From assembly GCF_901709675.1 (NCBI RefSeq), contig NC_051106.1, positions 9,994,001 through 10,058,000 of the forward strand: a stretch of DNA of 64,000 nucleotides. The letters are read 5' to 3'. The stretch's first letter is position 1; every line of letters begins with the position of its first letter. Source of the stretch: Syngnathus acus (taxonomy: Eukaryota; Chordata; Actinopteri; Syngnathiformes; Syngnathidae). The notes under the pieces are model-generated. The model saw only the letters and a program-made list of their open reading frames with translations, made no database searches and was not told where the DNA came from. Of the stretch, positions 34,264 to 47,300 are shown piece by piece. The position numbers were made by a program, and so were the translations under genes.

Positions 34264-35558
34264 GTGGAGATAGCAAAAGTACATTCAACCCTCTTTCTTG
34301 TTGTTCATTGAATGCTTAGTCATTTGTCATTGCAGTTTCTGACCACTTCAAGAAGAGGGATTTAGAATCTGAAGGGGAGGGAGGACACCTTGCACAAACT
34401 TATGTCTCGATCTCTGCATTGTATGTTCATGGGCACCCACTTAAGCTAAAATGCTGGTTTCTTTAATGAAAAGAAATACATTCCATCAAAATAAATGTCA
34501 CTGCTCTCTAAAAGTCCGTGAAAGTTCATAGACGAGACAAACTTCAGGAGATAGGATGTTGATCAATTGATAGAATTCTCATCTGTGACATGTAAAATGT
34601 AGCTTCCTTCAGAAATCATTTGATTTGTGTTTAATGTTTAACAGCTGTCTAGAGTGTGAACTGACAGCAAGCGCCTCAGGCTGCTTGCTAGCAATGCGGC
34701 CCCCAAAAGCCAAATCCCAGGGCTATTTCCTGAAAGAGATAGCTTTGATGAACACTTTGTCATCAAATGGGCGCTTTAGGATGATAGATCTGCGCTCCTC
34801 GATTCCAGCCGTTGCCCCGGTTCAATACAAGCGAACCTGAGTGGAATACTCCACGCAAACAGCTGTACCGCAGGTGTCGCAAAGCTAATAGATTCAATCA
34901 TACCATCCAACTCCATCAAACTATCACAACCTGGCAGAGATACTTGCGCAAGTTTTGGTATTGTCGGTCCCAGCAGGATTGGAAACCTTGCAGTACCAAG
35001 AGACTTACTGCATTGTGGTGAGCTCACCTATGTTAATGCAATCATTATCCTACTGTGAGATTAATACTGTGATAAAAACGAGCCGTGAGGTAGAGATATC
35101 GTTACATCGCTAATCTCTCTCTCGCTCGCTCTCTCCCCTCGCACTCTCCCTCTTCACATCCCGGCATTCACATATCTGCATGTACCGTATTTATTATTCA
35201 TGCATGGTTGGCACATGACACTTATGTTGGGTCTCATTTTGTGATGTTATGTATGCATATATTTTGGGAGTCATCACTATTTAATAGCGTTGTTCATGTG
35301 TTCTGTTATCGTCTACATTGCTGCTTTAAAGCTGAACTATTTCCCCGATAAAGCCGTATTCTATTGTCGATCAAGGAAATATAGTAAAAGTAAAATATAA
35401 AATAAAAGCCAGAGAAGTACTCAAGTGTCAAATCTGTGTAGCCCTTAAAAGAAATGATTCATAATCAAATGAATGAAATACAAACATGGTTATGATGCTA
35501 AATTGGTCCAAGCTATGAAATGAGAGCAAATTGCGCAGGTTGCAGACACCTGACAACG
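34262..35558. other. Intron DNA with a CT-rich patch
   Basis: A CT/CGCT-rich patch lies at 35114-35154. No exon or transposon is recognised. Confidence 0.5.
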
Positions 35559-35647
35559 GCTTGCTTCTGTCGGCATCTTGCTGCCTCCCTCCGACTCCAG
35601 CTTGCTTCTGTCGGCATCTTGCTGCCTCCCTCCGACTCCAGCTTGCT
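35559..35647. repeat. Tandem duplication of a 41-bp unit
   Basis: The 41-base unit starting gcttgcttctgtcggcatct and ending ctccgactcca occurs at 35559-35599 and identically at 35600-35640, directly head to tail. A third copy begins (gcttgct) and then stops. A recent slippage or unequal-crossover product. Confidence 0.95.
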
Positions 35648-36199
35648 CCCTACAGTGTCGGAACAAGTGCAACAATACTAATAAACACCAGTTAGCCTGA
35701 TGTAACCCAAGGTGGCAATTTAATTACATTGCATGTAACCCCACAAGCCCTCCCCACACAGACCTAACAATATTTTGCAGTTGGCAGGATGCCTCTGTAA
35801 TACAATCACGGGGGAGAGAAAGTGTAGCGGCCTTATTAAGAAGGAGCTTTGAGCTACCATCTTCAATGCTTCACAAAATAGTTTCATTGGAGCATCCTGC
35901 CATGCAAATCTCAATTGCAAACTCACGTGCATTGGAAAAAGCCAAGAGAAGGGAATTTTAGCCTTGAAATCTCATCTTTTGTATTGTTGAGACTCAAAAG
36001 CCACTTTAATCAAGCACTGAAATCTTTCTGTTCTTTTATTCGAGGATGGCGACTTTGGGCTAGGCTGTCACAGTCACGTGCGACGTTTGCCCGCCGTCCT
36101 GACTAAACTCTACCATTTAACTGGGCTTGAGGACTAGAACGACAGAGCCGCAGTGGGCGACTGTCGAGGCACTGGGTGGCCGAGAATCGATCCATCCAT
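35648..36199. other. Intron DNA, nothing recognised
   Basis: No gene or clear repeat seen before the weak SINE match. Confidence 0.45.
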
Positions 36200-36276
36200 T
36201 GTGTAGTCTGCCTTTCAGCCGCAATTGCCTGGAATAGACCTCGGCTATGCCAGCATTCACATAGATGGATGGATAG
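36200..36276 (+). repeat. Probable SINE-family tail fragment
   Basis: 'gtctgcctttcagccgcaat', then 'tgcctggaatagacctcggc', then 'tagatggatggatag' resemble the consensus tail 'ctgggataggctccagc..' ending in GGAT. Several mismatches make the call tentative. Confidence 0.4.
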
Positions 36277-37231
36277 TTTCAATTGACTTTGTCAACAATG
36301 GGAAATTTAATATCACTTAGTCCTAAAGAGGAAAAATAGGCTGTCAGATTTAATTCTTCTGAAGATGCTGTTTTGTAGAAGAAAGCAAGAAGGGTACTGT
36401 TTGTCTATAAATGACTCATATTGTTGTCACATGAGCTGTTTATTAGCTTTTTAGATGTCATTAAGGTGTTACAGCTCCATTTATAATTCATCAGATAAAA
36501 GCCGTAATTTGCCCCGCGTCATCTCCGTTATCTTCAATCTGTGTCAAGATTAAAGAAAAAGAAAAAGAAAGTGATACTTATGGGTAAAGTTTGGATGATG
36601 AACGGAATAAATGAATTGCACCTCCGCAAACGTGGACAGATGATTGGCAGTATAAACACAATTTAATAGCTGGAATTAGCATGGGTGAAAAGGCAAAATA
36701 GCTGATGTTCTCAGAAAGATAAGAGCCTTGCCCACACAAGTGCATTTTGCATTTGCTTGAAATGAAATGGAGATTTCAGACACACTGACTGGGTGCTTTT
36801 CACCTTATGTCAAAGCCTCTGCATGTCTCAAGATATTTTTGTGACAGCCACACAAAGGCTTGTTCATTTCCTCCTATGGAAAGATGATTGCCACTACTGT
36901 TTGACAACAATTTCAAGTTATTAAGTAACCATTTCAAAGTATTTCAGGGATGTCTGAATGTAGCCAAATTTGAGCATTGCACAGCTAGTGTGAAGTGTAG
37001 ATACAGTGCATTTTTGGAGGCTTTATTATACTCCCTGGGTTTTATAAGACCCATAAAAGCTGTGCAGAACAATTGTATTTATCATAAAGTGTTGAATATA
37101 GTGTTGAATATAAACTCTGTTGATTAGAAACTGAATAGTTGTACTGTATATACTGTATAAAAAGTATTTCATTTGTTTCACAGCTAACTGTGTTCAGATT
37201 TCTTGGTACATTGGCAAATGACCACACATGC
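36277..37231. other. Intron DNA, nothing recognised
   Basis: Two adjacent 12-13 base copies of gtgttgaatata occur at about 37090-37113. No gene seen. Confidence 0.45.
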
Positions 37232-37286
37232 AGTCAAGCCCGAAATTATTCCTACCCCAGGGGTTTGAATAATTTCAGGCTTGACT
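37232..37286. repeat. Near-perfect 55-bp palindrome, transposon-end-like
   Basis: AGTCAAGCCCGAAATTATTC at 37232-37251 is mirrored by GAATAATTTCAGGCTTGACT at 37267-37286 with one mismatch. The inner bases TACCCC and GGGGTT also largely pair, leaving a loop of only a few bases. The arm resembles the inverted terminal repeat of a fish Tc1/mariner-type element, from memory. It looks like two ends collapsed together with the interior deleted. Confidence 0.7.
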
Positions 37287-40200
37287 CTACCCGTAGACCA
37301 TTCTGTATTACACATATAGGATGGAACCTCCAAAAGTGGGGCGATTGAACCCATTTTAAGGACAACTTGCATCTCCCTTGTCACTGTGGGAAGGATGGGC
37401 AAGATCAACCATTGCTGATCGCTTACTGTCAGGAATTTGATTGTTGGTTAAGTCCTGATTCTCTCTGTTGGAGTGTGAAAAGTACTTGAACGCCCATGTT
37501 CTTGTGGTCTCGCGGGTTTCAAATTTCCGGACATGTATTGTTCATGCACTGCGGTCGGTGTTGGAGCAACACTGTCAAGCTTACAAGCTCATGATGCGTT
37601 GTCCTTGGAGTGACATATTTGAGAACAAGGCACCTTGCAATCCATGAATACTCTTATTTTGCACGCTTTGAATGTGAAGGTGTACGGTGTAGCCGTGGCT
37701 GCTAAGCTACATCAATGATTTTGTTTTCATGTGGAAGAAACAGGATACAATTGGAATTGTTATACCGGTATCATTTAGCTCTCCAAATCACAATGGTACA
37801 TATTGCAACTACTCAATTTGGTAAAGATAAAAAGACCTGAATAATAAAACGTGCTGATTGGATTATGGTAAAACCATTTTTGTTCATTTGCCTTTCATTC
37901 GTGGCACCCAGTCACAAGAGCACTTTTCTAAACCCAAGCAAGAAGATAAAGTCCAAATCCCCCGTGAAAGCACTTGGCGACTGTGGTGAGCGAAGCCGAC
38001 TGGCTTCTAAGCAAACACAAACGTCTTTATTAAGGGCGTTTCTGAACATAGAACAAACATGAATCGTCTATAGTTTGGCTTTGTTTGTTGATACAAATCT
38101 ATCCTGTGCCTTGGTGTTGTTGCGTCAATGTCTTTGCTTGAATGCTGTGTGAGAATGCAGACTGAGCTTGAGACTACAGCCTCAAGGCGGTGTGCTCTAT
38201 AATCTCTTTAGCTGCTTTAAAGCCATTGACACGCAAGATACCGGGCCAAGAATTCTTGATTCCCCCAAAAAAAAAAAAATCCTCTAGTACTTTAAACATT
38301 GGAAGAGAGGATGTATCAATTCATTTCACTGCATTTTGTGGCGAATAAATACGTAAGGAATCTTTGAACAAATCCAGCTTCAAGTACATATATAGTGTGT
38401 TGTATGGTGGAGCCCACTTTTTGGAATGACTTATGGCCTATTCCTATATTGCTGGCATCATCAGCAAGTGCCATCAGGGACTGAATCTCTGTGCACAGGA
38501 CAATATCTTGGCCCTAATAATGTTAGGCTTGTCATTCGGGACTGATTTGCTCAACCGCAAAAGTCGTTTTTTTCGATGACTCCTCATATCACTGTGGAGT
38601 CTTGGTAGACATCCATCAGCTAGACCTGTAAGCATATTATGCAGACTATCATTTACATCTCAGCTTTTGCCCAGCAGCCTCAGCCAAAATGCAATTCAAG
38701 ACAATGCATGTTTGATTTTTCATATTGAAAACAAATATAGTTTATGGACTGTCAATCAATCAAGTAATTAAACAAGCAAAGCAAATAATGTTTTGTGAGA
38801 AGAGCAAAGGGATGTTGGGGGCAAATGAGACGGACATACGGAAGAGGTGTGGTAACATTTATGAACAATAGCTGTCCTAGGTAGAGTCTGAGATATTGCT
38901 GGCAGATGAGCATGTGCTTGCAAATGTGTTCAGTGATGCCCCGTGGCGGCTAGAAGAACTTGTGATCTTCTTTGGTGCACTTTAGCCCTCACCTCTCTGC
39001 CTCTCTTTCTACCTCCCTCTTTGTCCGCTTGTCGCTCTCTCTCTCTCTCCCTCTTATTCTGGCTATGCACATCTCACGGCTGCCTGCTGGCCTCAGTGTC
39101 AGGCATTGCGCCCATGGCCCAAGCCAGCTCTTTGAAAAAGTGCAAAGCAGCAGACCAAAGCAGCTTATAGACGGGGATCACAGAGAAGCTTCATTTTCAG
39201 TCTCTTTTTTTTTTTTTTTGCCACAACTACCTGTGATGCTGCTTGCTCTCATGTTACCAGCGGGCTGCTGTGCAAAATACCTGTGTGATCAAACTCGGCA
39301 GATAGACGGCGGGACGAGACCCTTGTGATCAAGCGCTCGGCAGGGTGATCGTGAACGGCGCAAAAGAAGTTACTGAGTAGCCTCCAATCCTATTTCGGAG
39401 CTCGACATAACGTATATATTGCATATATATAAATAGAAACAACATTGTTATCCATTACAGTGGGAGAAAAACAAGATAATGACGTGAATTATTTTTGCAG
39501 GGTTGCATTTTTAATGCAGTCGAGTCATTGCCCACTCTCAGAATAATTAGCCAAACAAGCTTTCCAATTAGTTGATAAGCGCTTGCAATATATCTTAATG
39601 GGCTACTGTTGCTGTTTCTCCCACATATGGTTTGTGTTTTTGAAGATAGCAAATCAAATTTCATGTCATTTCTGTCCACACTGAAAAAAATGGCATAGAC
39701 CTTAAATATATCTTTTTCTATCCATTAGACAGGAAAAGATACATTTCATTTTTTTGCTGCTGTTTGCTACTGGAGTAATCCACAGGCAATACAAATGACT
39801 CTCCAAAAATTGCCTCTGGTATGTATTTCATGAGGAGAGAGACAGGTGTACAGTATAAATCTGAAGCCAAAGAAAAGCTGGAGTTAGGTTGTACTTGGTC
39901 TTTCCAGAGCCAGAGATGCTGAAATATGCAAGACCGGAGGGTCTTCTGGTGTGCGTGGGCAGCGGAACCTCAGATAAAGTTGCCTGGAACCGGCCTCTTT
40001 TATGTACTCACCAAGTGGGAGTGTGCAACTTAACTCTTGTAACAACTTTACTGTCCCTAAAGGAAAATTCATTTTTACAGCATTGTAGCTAGTCTGACAC
40101 AGAATAAATACTGCAGATGGCAGACGGCAGTATTATTCCAAAATTGTACGTGGAGTACATGAGCTGACAGTGTCAATGTTTTTTTTCTTCAGTTCTACTT

Positions 40201-42750
40201 TGTTAAAGTGCCCTTTTGTCTGATGGTAAAGCCAAAAGAAAACACTTCAAATGATATTCTTGCTTTCCATAATGATTTCGAGTGATTGTCTCATATTTAT
40301 GAATGAAATTGTCAGGGTGAGGCAACAAATGGTACAAAAAGGAATTTGCTTCCATTTTTACGCCTGGAACACGGAATCCAGTCGACCAAAATAGGGCCCC
40401 AGTTGTTGTTATTTCTTAACTTTACTCAGATCCACATGAGCAAGTGGTGCTACGACCCATGAGTTTTTACAGTCGACCCGAAAAGATTGCAGAGCTCCAT
40501 CAAGCGATCGCATACATAGCGCATGCAAAATGTCAGGGCATGCCTGGAATGAAAAGAAAAGGAGTCATTAAATGTCATATTCTACTGGGCAGTATTTTAT
40601 TTCCTTTTTTTGCAAGAACACGGAAAGATCAAACTCATACATATTGTCTCTTTTGGGACTGATGAAACACAAACAGCCAATTAAAATCATGCTTGCTACC
40701 GCTGCTTCTGCTACCTCATTTTCTTTGCACAAATTGTCCGTCTTTTTTTTCCGTCTTTCATTCTGGGGCAAGGTAGAGCCTGAAGTAGGTTGCAAAGGCG
40801 ACGACTGTGCAATTTTAATGATCAGAATCCAGGCAGTCTTTTGTGCAAGTGTTTCATTTAAACATATAACAAAGAACCCCCATCTTATCTAAGTTTAATT
40901 CAATTTGATTTGGTCTGACATTCCCCTCCCCCTAAGCTGTCATTTTTTGGGTACAAGCAGCTTTTGAAAATTGAGGACTACGCCGGCATGCATTTTCTTT
41001 TTAAATCTTACCTTAGCTCAGCCTCCACGCTGAAAGAAATGACGATGTCGGAAAAAGTGAAGAAGAAAATACGAGCCATCCAGCCGCTTTAGCTCATATT
41101 AAATGGTGGGGAAGCGAAATCTGACATGTGGCTGTCACTGACACAAAGTGATGTCATTGCAGATCAGCCCTGAAGTCACGCTTAAGTTGTGACCGTTCAG
41201 GTTGGAAAGCACTTGGGGAAAAAAAGGCGACTTACACATTGGCTCAACATAAGTGCAGATATAAAAAGCAGCCTGCCACTTTCAGCCTGCACGAGAAAGA
41301 GCCTGAATCAAATCCCCCGCACAGCCAAAATCTTATTTATTCTTTTGGCTGTACTCGTCTTATGCGGCTTACCAAGTTTGAGTTGCAGAGATGAACTAAA
41401 TGCAATGTTCGTGTTGACGCCTAAAATGTTTAGTGTAAACACATTCATTTGTTTTGCTTTTTCAGTGGGTGCGTGTCAATACATGTCAGATTATTTTTCA
41501 CAATCGGAATAGTTCTTTTTTAACTCATGTAAGCGTGTTTGAACCTCATTTAGCGCCAGTATTTCTGTTCCTGAATATTTTCTCATGCTAAAGACGGTAT
41601 ATGAATAATAGATCAAAATCCATAGTTGGGATGAATAGAACTCCCTGCAAAAACAACACCAACAATTAAGATCAATTCGGATTTGTTTGTAGATTTTGTT
41701 AATCCACAATAAAGAGGACCATCAAGATTTAGTAGTTAATTTTGACAATATTACATGATATATTTTTTTTAAACGTATGCTCTTTTAAAAGAAAACATGA
41801 AAGTAGTTCAATAGCGGCCCAAAATCTGTGGATGGCATCTGGTGACCGTATCGATGAAAAAGAGCAAAGGCTCAACTCTGGGATTTGATTCTCATTCCCT
41901 GCCGGTGCTGCTGCTGCTGAATCACGCCAAAGCCTTTACTGTCCGCATTGAAGCGAGAGGCCTGATTGCCTCATAACTGCCAGCCAAGCCTCCATGCCAA
42001 GCACAGCCCTAAACTCAAATACTTGCCAATCAATCATAGCTACAAACTTCGCCATGTGATGGATGCTGGAAACCCACAGAGCACATCCAGATGGCCTCAG
42101 AATGTAAAGCAGCTTCCCCACTCTCCATTTTAGGCACCGCAATTCTTCGTCCTTTGTGTGAGGCTTGCTTGCTTGCACTGCACGCTCGCTCGTCTGCATA
42201 AAACATTGCGTGCTAATAATGATGTCAGTCTCTGTCTGACTAAAGAACTGTTCAAAATATGGTGATAGAATGAACATTTTAAATGGACAAAAATAGTGAG
42301 TGCAAAGGAGTGTAAATAACCTGGAGTCATATAATTCCGTACTCTGTCCAGACAAGAACGTATGATAACATTACACATGGAAGTGAATGGCTTGGATTTG
42401 GCAGCAAACACTGTATGACTACCACACTCAGAATGCAGATATGTTCATTCACTAAATAAATCTCTTTCTCAAGCCTCGGGCAAACATGTCATGTCCCCCC
42501 CCCCATTCTCCACAATCTTGTTCTCCGACTCTACCTTCCCGAGCTTGTCAGCCTCTGTTAGGCAATATGTCAGGGATAAATAGACAGGGGCCAATCATTA
42601 TTATTATTTTTTTTGATGCTCCAAATGCAATCATCTCAATGCTATGTCCCGCATCTAGCCCAGATTACATCTGAAACGGAGGGAGTCTTTTGAATTGCTT
42701 GTAAACCTCTTTCCTACTCATTTACTCCACACACTGCAGTGAGGATCTTT
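37287..42750. other. Intron DNA with scattered simple sequence
   Basis: A CT-rich stretch lies at 38990-39056, T runs at 39205-39219 and 40741-40750, A runs at 38268-38279, and ten C at 42495-42504. Frames up to 139 codons (41936-42355, minus) match nothing I recognise. No exon, RNA gene or intact transposon is seen. Confidence 0.5.
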
Positions 42751-42828
42751 CAATCCATCTATCCATCCATTATCTGAACTGCTTGTCCTCACAAGGCACG
42801 CTGGAGCCTATCCCAGCCGACTTTCGGC
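42751..42828 (-). repeat. SINE-family fragment, tail half, reverse orientation
   Basis: 'aatccatctatccatccatt' followed by 'atctgaactgcttgtcctca' and 'gctggagcctatcccagccg' is the reverse complement of the common SINE tail ending in GGAT. It then breaks off, so only the last 80 bases or so remain. Confidence 0.75.
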
Positions 42829-43112
42829 ATTAGTGGAATCTAATATTTCTTGATATACTGTAATACGTGCAATCCAATTAAAAACTAAAAGTGATCCATA
42901 GAATGGATCTTCAACTGTGAAGGCAGCATTTCATCAGCAGCCTTGACTAACACTTGTCAGCAAATGTCGACATAAATAGCTCCCGCCCCCGTGTCCTCAT
43001 TTCAACAGAATATTTGAGGACGTGCCAGAAATCAGAAGCTAATGTTAATAACCCTGTTAGATGCAATGTGGCTTGGCTTACCTTGTGGCTTTAACGTGAC
43101 AGTGTTTTGTGT
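42829..43112. other. Intron DNA, nothing recognised
   Basis: No gene or clear repeat. Confidence 0.4.
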
Positions 43113-43132
43113 AGTCAGTCAGTCAGTCAGTC
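43113..43132. repeat. (AGTC)5 tetranucleotide repeat
   Basis: Five perfect AGTC units. Confidence 0.95.
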
Positions 43133-44351
43133 TAATTATCAATGGGCTCTGTTTGTATTAGGCTGCCCACACACTCATCAGTTTTGTCGCTAATTCTCTT
43201 ATTAACTTCCATGCTGAGACTTTAAGCGTGTGGATCCACATTGGTCCCCTCCAGATCCGCCTCCAAAAGGGCTGTCCAAATGAATCCCAAAGCTCATGTT
43301 CAGTCAAGCCGCAAGACAGCAGCAACTAAGTTAATGAGGAGCACATCTGTGTTTTCATTCACTGCTTTTGTTTAATGCTTTAATTGCTGATCAATAAGTC
43401 AGTCAGTGTGACAGTTTAGGCGTCAGTTACTTTGCGTGTGTTTGTGTGCCGTTGTGTTTGCAGCCACGAGGGCGATGTGTGAAAGAGAGAGTCTGTTGGA
43501 GAATGGAAGATCTCACACAATATGGTGCACTGTCAACAACCAATAAGGTCAACTCAATCAAAGTTGGACTTCAAAACTGCTGTGGAGTGGTAGTTCTTGT
43601 CTCCCCTTCTCCTAATGTGTCTTTTTGTTTCCCTCAATTACGGAAAAAATATCATTTCTTCTCTTTTTTCTGCATCCACAGCTGTTCATTTGGAGTGCAG
43701 ATGTTTAGTAGCTTTAAGGCATTTATAGATTAAGAGAGACAACAATGTCTCAGCTGGTCCTCTAATGTTGCAGCGTATAAAAATGGGGTGGAGTGAAACC
43801 GGCTTTTTTTTTTAGAAGTCTTTCATATTTTTTTTGCTGAGTAATAGAAGAGTGATTAGAATCGCTCTCAGTCAAAATGTGTCACGCTTTCTCATTTTAT
43901 TGATTGATGATGATGTGTGCAGGTAAATTAGTTACTATCTGAATTCATACCACCTATTTTCTTTTTCACTTAAACACAATCAAACTTTAGATACATTGCA
44001 AAAAAAAAAAAACCACAAACATAGTAACATATTTTGTGTCTCTGCAAGAAACATTTGGATAACTTCACAGCTTTCTGCACTTGAGACATTTCCTTGGTAT
44101 CGTTCCTGCAATCTGGAATCCTCCTGGATATTTTTTGGGGTGTTTTCAATTTGACAAAATCCCCCATGCACACATCTCCACCTTGAGAGCAGAGAACTTG
44201 AGTTTCTGCAGTAATTTCTAGTCTGCCTCTCTCTTCTCTGACAACTATAATCTTATTTCATAGCGGCTTTCTTCCTTTTTTATGCACATGATTTAATATT
44301 CCGCTATGCACCAGTATAGTTGTCATTAAATATTGTTCTAGCTGTTGAAAT
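43133..44351. other. Intron DNA, nothing recognised
   Basis: A frame at 43446-43733 follows a TTTGCAG acceptor-like site at 43457-43463, but the translation matches nothing. T and A runs are at 43806-43813 and 44000-44011. Confidence 0.45.
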
Positions 44352-44373
44352 ACACACACACACACACGCACAT
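44352..44373. repeat. (CA)n microsatellite
   Basis: About eight CA units followed by cgcacata. Confidence 0.9.
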
Positions 44374-47300
44374 ACTTCTCCCGAGATAATGGACATTTTT
44401 TTTCCTGAAGTTTTCCACAATAGCTATTCCTCATGTCTTTCCTACAAACCTGAAACATTGTAAATGTAATCTCGTTTTGAGATCGGAAAAGGTCACTTTA
44501 CGGCTGTGTTTACACATCCGCACGGATGATTAATAACAACCTCCTACAAAAATCAGAAAGTGATTGAACATAATTAACCAAGTGCTCTTCCATTTGGTTG
44601 CTTATACAACACCTTCAATGAAGAAAAGTAAAACCAAACAACATCATATGTAACGCAGGGTCAACAAGAAACAGTTCAAAATAGCTTGTCATTTTTCCCC
44701 CTGAATGTTATAGAAGAGATTCCTCCCTCAATGCACAAAATCAACTACACGTGAATTTTGCCTATTTAGAAGACAATCCCAGTTGTGCCCTGTGATCCGT
44801 TTTGCTCCAGCAATCAAATTTGCCCTTATGGTTATTTGTGCAAGGATCAAAGTGCTGAAGTATCCTAGTGTCATTTTCCATGACCAAGAAATCTCTTTGA
44901 ATAAGTACAAAACATCTCTCCATTCATCCTGGGTCATGAGTGGGGTTTGGTTATGTGATGAACCTGACCATTCATTCAAATGACGTACAAATGACAGGGC
45001 TGAGGCGAAACAGAAGAAAAAACAAAAAAAACCAAGGACAGGGTGTACTTGTATTTCTTTCCATGATTGTGGGATGAGTTGTTCTCAAGTTGCCACGGTT
45101 ACCATGTCTACGCGGGCACCTCGGGACCATCGCAGCTAAAAGATACATCTCATAAACAAGACTTCCACCTTGCTTTTTACAACTTACTGCTTCACTGGGT
45201 TTCCAATGAAGTCAAGCATGATGCCCACCATTAAACGCATGCATAACAAGGAGAAAGAACGACAAAATTTAACAGCACATGACAGGAGGGCGTACGAAGA
45301 CAGTGGTGGATGTTTCATTATTTCCTTTGCAATTTGTCACACATGGCAAGATGCTGTAAAAAAACATTTCCTGGAGCTGAGGCTTGAATCAGAGAATGCA
45401 TCGATATATTCCATTTAAATAACAGCAGTATTATTTCAACCCAGCCAATCTTATGATACTAAATGACACATATTTCTATTTGGCAGAAATGATATTCAAA
45501 GCGGTGTCCTCTGGTGGATTCATTGCTTAATGTTCATTCCGATACAAGTGCAAGTGATGCATGGAAGTATTATTCAACTTCTATTTACAAGGAGAAGTAG
45601 AGCACACATGAGCCTGAAAAAAAGAATGGAACAAAACACACCACATAACACAAAAGCTTATCTTAAAATGTCAACAAAAAATACACAAAAATCATCTTAC
45701 TGCAGACATGTCTGGCCAGACGTGATGATGATTTTTCATCCCAATGGACTTTTGAATGACATTTTATTCCCCCATAACAACCTTAAGACCTTACCTCATG
45801 TCATGACGGTTCAGTTCCAATTCAATATTCATATACATTTCCTCAATATATTGAGTAGATATCAAAAGCAAGTTATTACAAATGATAAAAGACTTGATGA
45901 GCCCCTCTGAATGCTCCCTTAATATGCTGTTAAAGATCCGTTTGACAATTATACCTTAGCTTTTATCTAACTGTGCTCTGGAGGCCTTGCCCAATGTTTT
46001 GTAACAATATCAACGAGCAAAATAAACCTCTGCAATTACGCCTCTTTCACTGACTAAATAGATGTGAAAGCATTGAGTCTCCAAGGTCCATTAGTTCTTT
46101 GTGGGGTTATCGCCGCTCGAGTTAAGGCAGCTGCAAATGGTAACGGCCATAGACACTAAAGACACTTTGATTCTCCACTGCATGTTTAACCCATCTTGTC
46201 TCCTTCAGCAGGAAGGTTAAATAGCTCCTTGTTAATTGCTTGTGTGTTTGCAGGTCCCTATCTTGCCATCCATCTATCCATCGCAACACCAGTAGGGAAT
46301 TCGATCATTAAACACAAGTGCTCTGCGCCTTCTCCACGCAAAGCTTTTATTTCAGGCCTGACACATTCACTGGTGTCACATGCTGCGAGGAAAAATCATA
46401 ATACTTGCTGTCCTGCTGCTCTGTAACATGATGACTTGTGTCATTTATTGAGAGTTTTTGCCTTCAACTAATACCATTGCATTTATTTTTCTCTATAATG
46501 CCCGATGAACTGGAACTTTGGTCAAGTTCAAAACGGGTCTCCTGTTTTTCCTCCAAATGTACGCGTCCGTAAATCGTTTTGAGTGATTGTATAGACCATT
46601 GCGTCTTTCTTCAATGGTACACTATTAATACGTCTTCTCTAAAGTTCTAAAGGCAATCATTCGGCGGCGGATTAGATTTTAAAATAATAATTGTGAAGGT
46701 TGTAAAACAAGATCCGAGTTGGGTTGACTTCTTTATCAGCAGTAGGCAGGCCCAAGTTCTCAACTCCAAGATTTCCCTGGAGAGTCGGAGGTCTGGCACA
46801 GAGTCAGAATATGCCTGCTGTCATAGACCAATGGAGGTTAGCCGAGCATTCTGCTGCCTGCCTGTCAGGGGGAGTGGGTAGTTGGAAAGATGATACATAT
46901 TTTATCATTGGGAAGCCGTTGGAACAAAGCAAGTCTTCTCTTTTTCCACTGTTGACATCTACATGGCGGATTCGCCAACAAACCTCACCGACTACATGAT
47001 GTTGCTCTGGAATTTCAGTCAAAACAATCTCAGTAGTTTTTGATTAAAAATGAAGTTTGGCCAATGAATAACACCACTTTTGAGGTCACTGTTGCTCTCA
47101 AGTACAGTGCTTGAGGTCAATTATTAACAATTGTGAACTTATCAAGCTAGAAAAGGGTCATAAATCCATCAGACACATTCTTAAAAATCCAACCCTATTC
47201 GAATCTATCTGCCCCCTAACTGTTTTATGAATAGCATGGTCAAAAGTGACTTTGGTATAAGGTTTATCATTTATTTAAAAGGAAAATGCTTAAATAAAAC

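Noticed and set aside
38943-39328. Leu/Ser-rich frames resembling a signal peptide
   Set aside because: The hydrophobic stretch is produced by a CT-rich tract; the first frame starts at GTG, not ATG.
43446-43733. Possible exon after a TTTGCAG site
   Set aside because: The translation matches nothing, no donor fits the ALK phase, and acceptor-like sites are frequent by chance.
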